A stretch of DNA of 64,000 nucleotides from Pseudomonadales bacterium. GTDB lineage: Bacteria > Pseudomonadota > Gammaproteobacteria > Pseudomonadales > Pseudohongiellaceae. A program made the position numbers and the translations under genes. Below are positions 63,182-64,000 of the stretch, piece by piece. Each line of letters begins with the position of its first letter. The stretch's first letter is position 1. Location: assembly GCA_023268635.1 (NCBI GenBank), contig JALQUB010000064.1, positions 57,634-121,633 on the forward strand, given 5' to 3'. The notes under the pieces were generated by a model, which saw only the letters and a list, made by a program, of their open reading frames with translations, ran no database searches and was not told the origin of the DNA.

Positions 63182-63646
63182 TTAAATCATAGACTGCTGA
63201 TAGTTCTCGAGGCCCACCTTATCGATCAATCCAAGCTGTGACTCGAGCCAATCGATATGCTCCTCTTCACTAATCAGAATTGCGTTGAGTAAATCACGGG
63301 AAACAAAATCGTTGACTGATTCGCAATAGGCAATACCTTCCCGTAGGTCGGGACAAGCCAGCATTTCTAACTGTAAGTCGCACTCCAGCATTTCACGCGT
63401 GTTTTCACCTATAAACAATTTCCCGAGAGACTGAAGATTAGGTAATCCTTCTAAGAATAAGATTCGCTGAATCAACTGATCAGCGTGCTTCATTTCGTCA
63501 ATAGACTCTTCGTGCTCCTTCTCGGCAAGCTTATTCAAGCCCCAATCCTGATACATCCGAGAATGCAGAAAATACTGATTAATTGCGACAAGCTCATTAC
63601 CAAGAGCCTTATTAAGATGCTTTAACACTGTGGCATCGGATTTCAT
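63182..63646 (-). CDS. bfr: bacterioferritin
   Basis: A 154-residue iron-storage subunit of a 24-mer. All ferroxidase ligands are in place: E18, E51, H54, E94, E127 and H130. Haem ligand M52 is present, so it is the haem-binding Bfr type. GGAGAAG precedes ATG 63646. bfd lies 158 bases upstream on the same strand, the common pairing for iron release. The intervening segment is AT-rich; no clear Fur box could be identified by eye. Confidence 0.97.
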   Translation of the reverse strand: MKSDATVLKHLNKALGNELVAINQYFLHSRMYQDWGLNKLAEKEHEESIDEMKHADQLIQRILFLEGLPNLQSLGKLFIGENTREMLECDLQLEMLACPDLREGIAYCESVNDFVSRDLLNAILISEEEHIDWLESQLGLIDKVGLENYQQSMI

Positions 63647-63804
63647 GACTTCTCCTTATTAACCATCGCTGTTAATACTAATCATAGAAGAGTCATATCA
63701 AGCTGAGAGAAAGTCAAGCAGAGCTGGAGGTCAGACCTGAGCCAGTAACAAATAGATAGACGCGGAGCGAAAAGATGGAATGCCGCAACCGGCAAAGGAA
63801 GAGA

Positions 63805-63993
63805 TTAGCTTACAACGGCTGTAAAAGAATTACGTCCATATTCTTTGACGATACTTCGTGCGAGCTTACTGCAACGCCCGCACTCACTCGCCACGCCGAG
63901 CTGCGATTTAAGATCATTGAACGTATCGCAGCCGTCCTTGCAGCGTTCTTTTATCTGACTGTCAGTAACCTGCCTGCAAATACACACGTACAT
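63805..63993 (-). CDS. bfd: bacterioferritin-associated ferredoxin
   Basis: A 62-residue [2Fe-2S] protein that reduces bacterioferritin to mobilise iron. The cluster cysteines are C4 and C6 (YVCIC) and C38 and C41 (CGRC), the Bfd spacing. VTDSQIKERCKDG and FNDLKSQLGVASECG are standard. The ATG is seven bases from the window edge so its ribosome site is out of view. It precedes bfr on the minus strand. Confidence 0.95.
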   Translation of the reverse strand: MYVCICRQVTDSQIKERCKDGCDTFNDLKSQLGVASECGRCSKLARSIVKEYGRNSFTAVVS

Positions 63994-64000
63994 AGCGTTG

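Noticed and set aside
1..64000. tRNA, rRNA, CRISPR arrays, insertion sequences or prophage
   Set aside because: No cloverleaf-like segments, tandem spaced repeats, transposase motifs or phage genes were recognised anywhere in the window.

Overview
The window looks like chromosomal DNA of a free-living, probably marine, gammaproteobacterium related to the Pseudomonadales/Cellvibrionales (OM60/NOR5 or Halieaceae type). The reasons are a Pseudomonas-like class Ia ribonucleotide reductase with the long NrdB N-terminal extension, an RpoS-type sigma factor, UbiC, the phoR-phoU-pstBACS block, and Pseudomonas-like enlarged PstC and PstA. Gene density is high. No gap exceeds about 270 bases, and I saw no tRNA, rRNA, IS element, prophage or CRISPR array. 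The lineage assignment is inference; no 16S gene is present.

Layout. 1-4.6 kb: 3' end of nrdA, nrdB, a small unknown gene, a MobA-like nucleotidyltransferase, a degenerate cyclophilin and a 55-residue membrane protein. 4.6-19.5 kb: DinG helicase, a DUF349 protein, an acyltransferase, exonuclease I, PyrB, an amidase, an XdhC-type protein, the alkylation-repair genes ogt and an Ada-AlkA fusion, and a quinoprotein with a fused cytochrome c domain. 19.7-24.3 kb: ilvD, two paralogous small membrane proteins, a DUF2235 hydrolase and an unknown protein. 24.4-32.5 kb: the most unusual part, a tight same-strand run of dihaem cytochrome c, PQQ alcohol dehydrogenase carrying the XoxF-type extra aspartate, an AhpD-like protein with a His/Lys-rich head, a fused CofG-CofH FO synthase (FbiC type), an NAD(P)-binding protein, a polytopic membrane protein and a CDP-alcohol phosphatidyltransferase.

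32.6-40.4 kb: secreted M20 peptidase, SURF1, a copper-related set (canonical copC-copD plus two CopC-fold paralogues that lack the usual copper ligands and flank a thioesterase), a nitroreductase and a serine hydrolase. 40.4-48.3 kb: an acyl-CoA catabolic set (ACAD10/11-like dehydrogenase, two SDRs, an MDR reductase), a GntR/YhcF-controlled ABC exporter operon and a CaiB/BaiF CoA-transferase. 48.4-62.1 kb: rpoS, ubiC, an OmpA/OprF-like porin and the phosphate system: phoR without phoB, convergent with phoU-pstB-pstA-pstC-pstS, and ppk1 diverging from pstS. The pstS-ppk1 intergenic region contains two oppositely oriented Pho-box plus -10 arrangements, so phosphate uptake and polyphosphate synthesis are predicted to be co-induced. 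62.1-64 kb: ppx and the iron-storage pair bfr and bfd.

The best candidates for something little described are the FO-synthase/quinoprotein cluster, the divergent CopC-like pair and the pstS-pstC intergenic RNA, which can form mutually exclusive pairings. All functional assignments come from reading motifs by eye; no database search was run.
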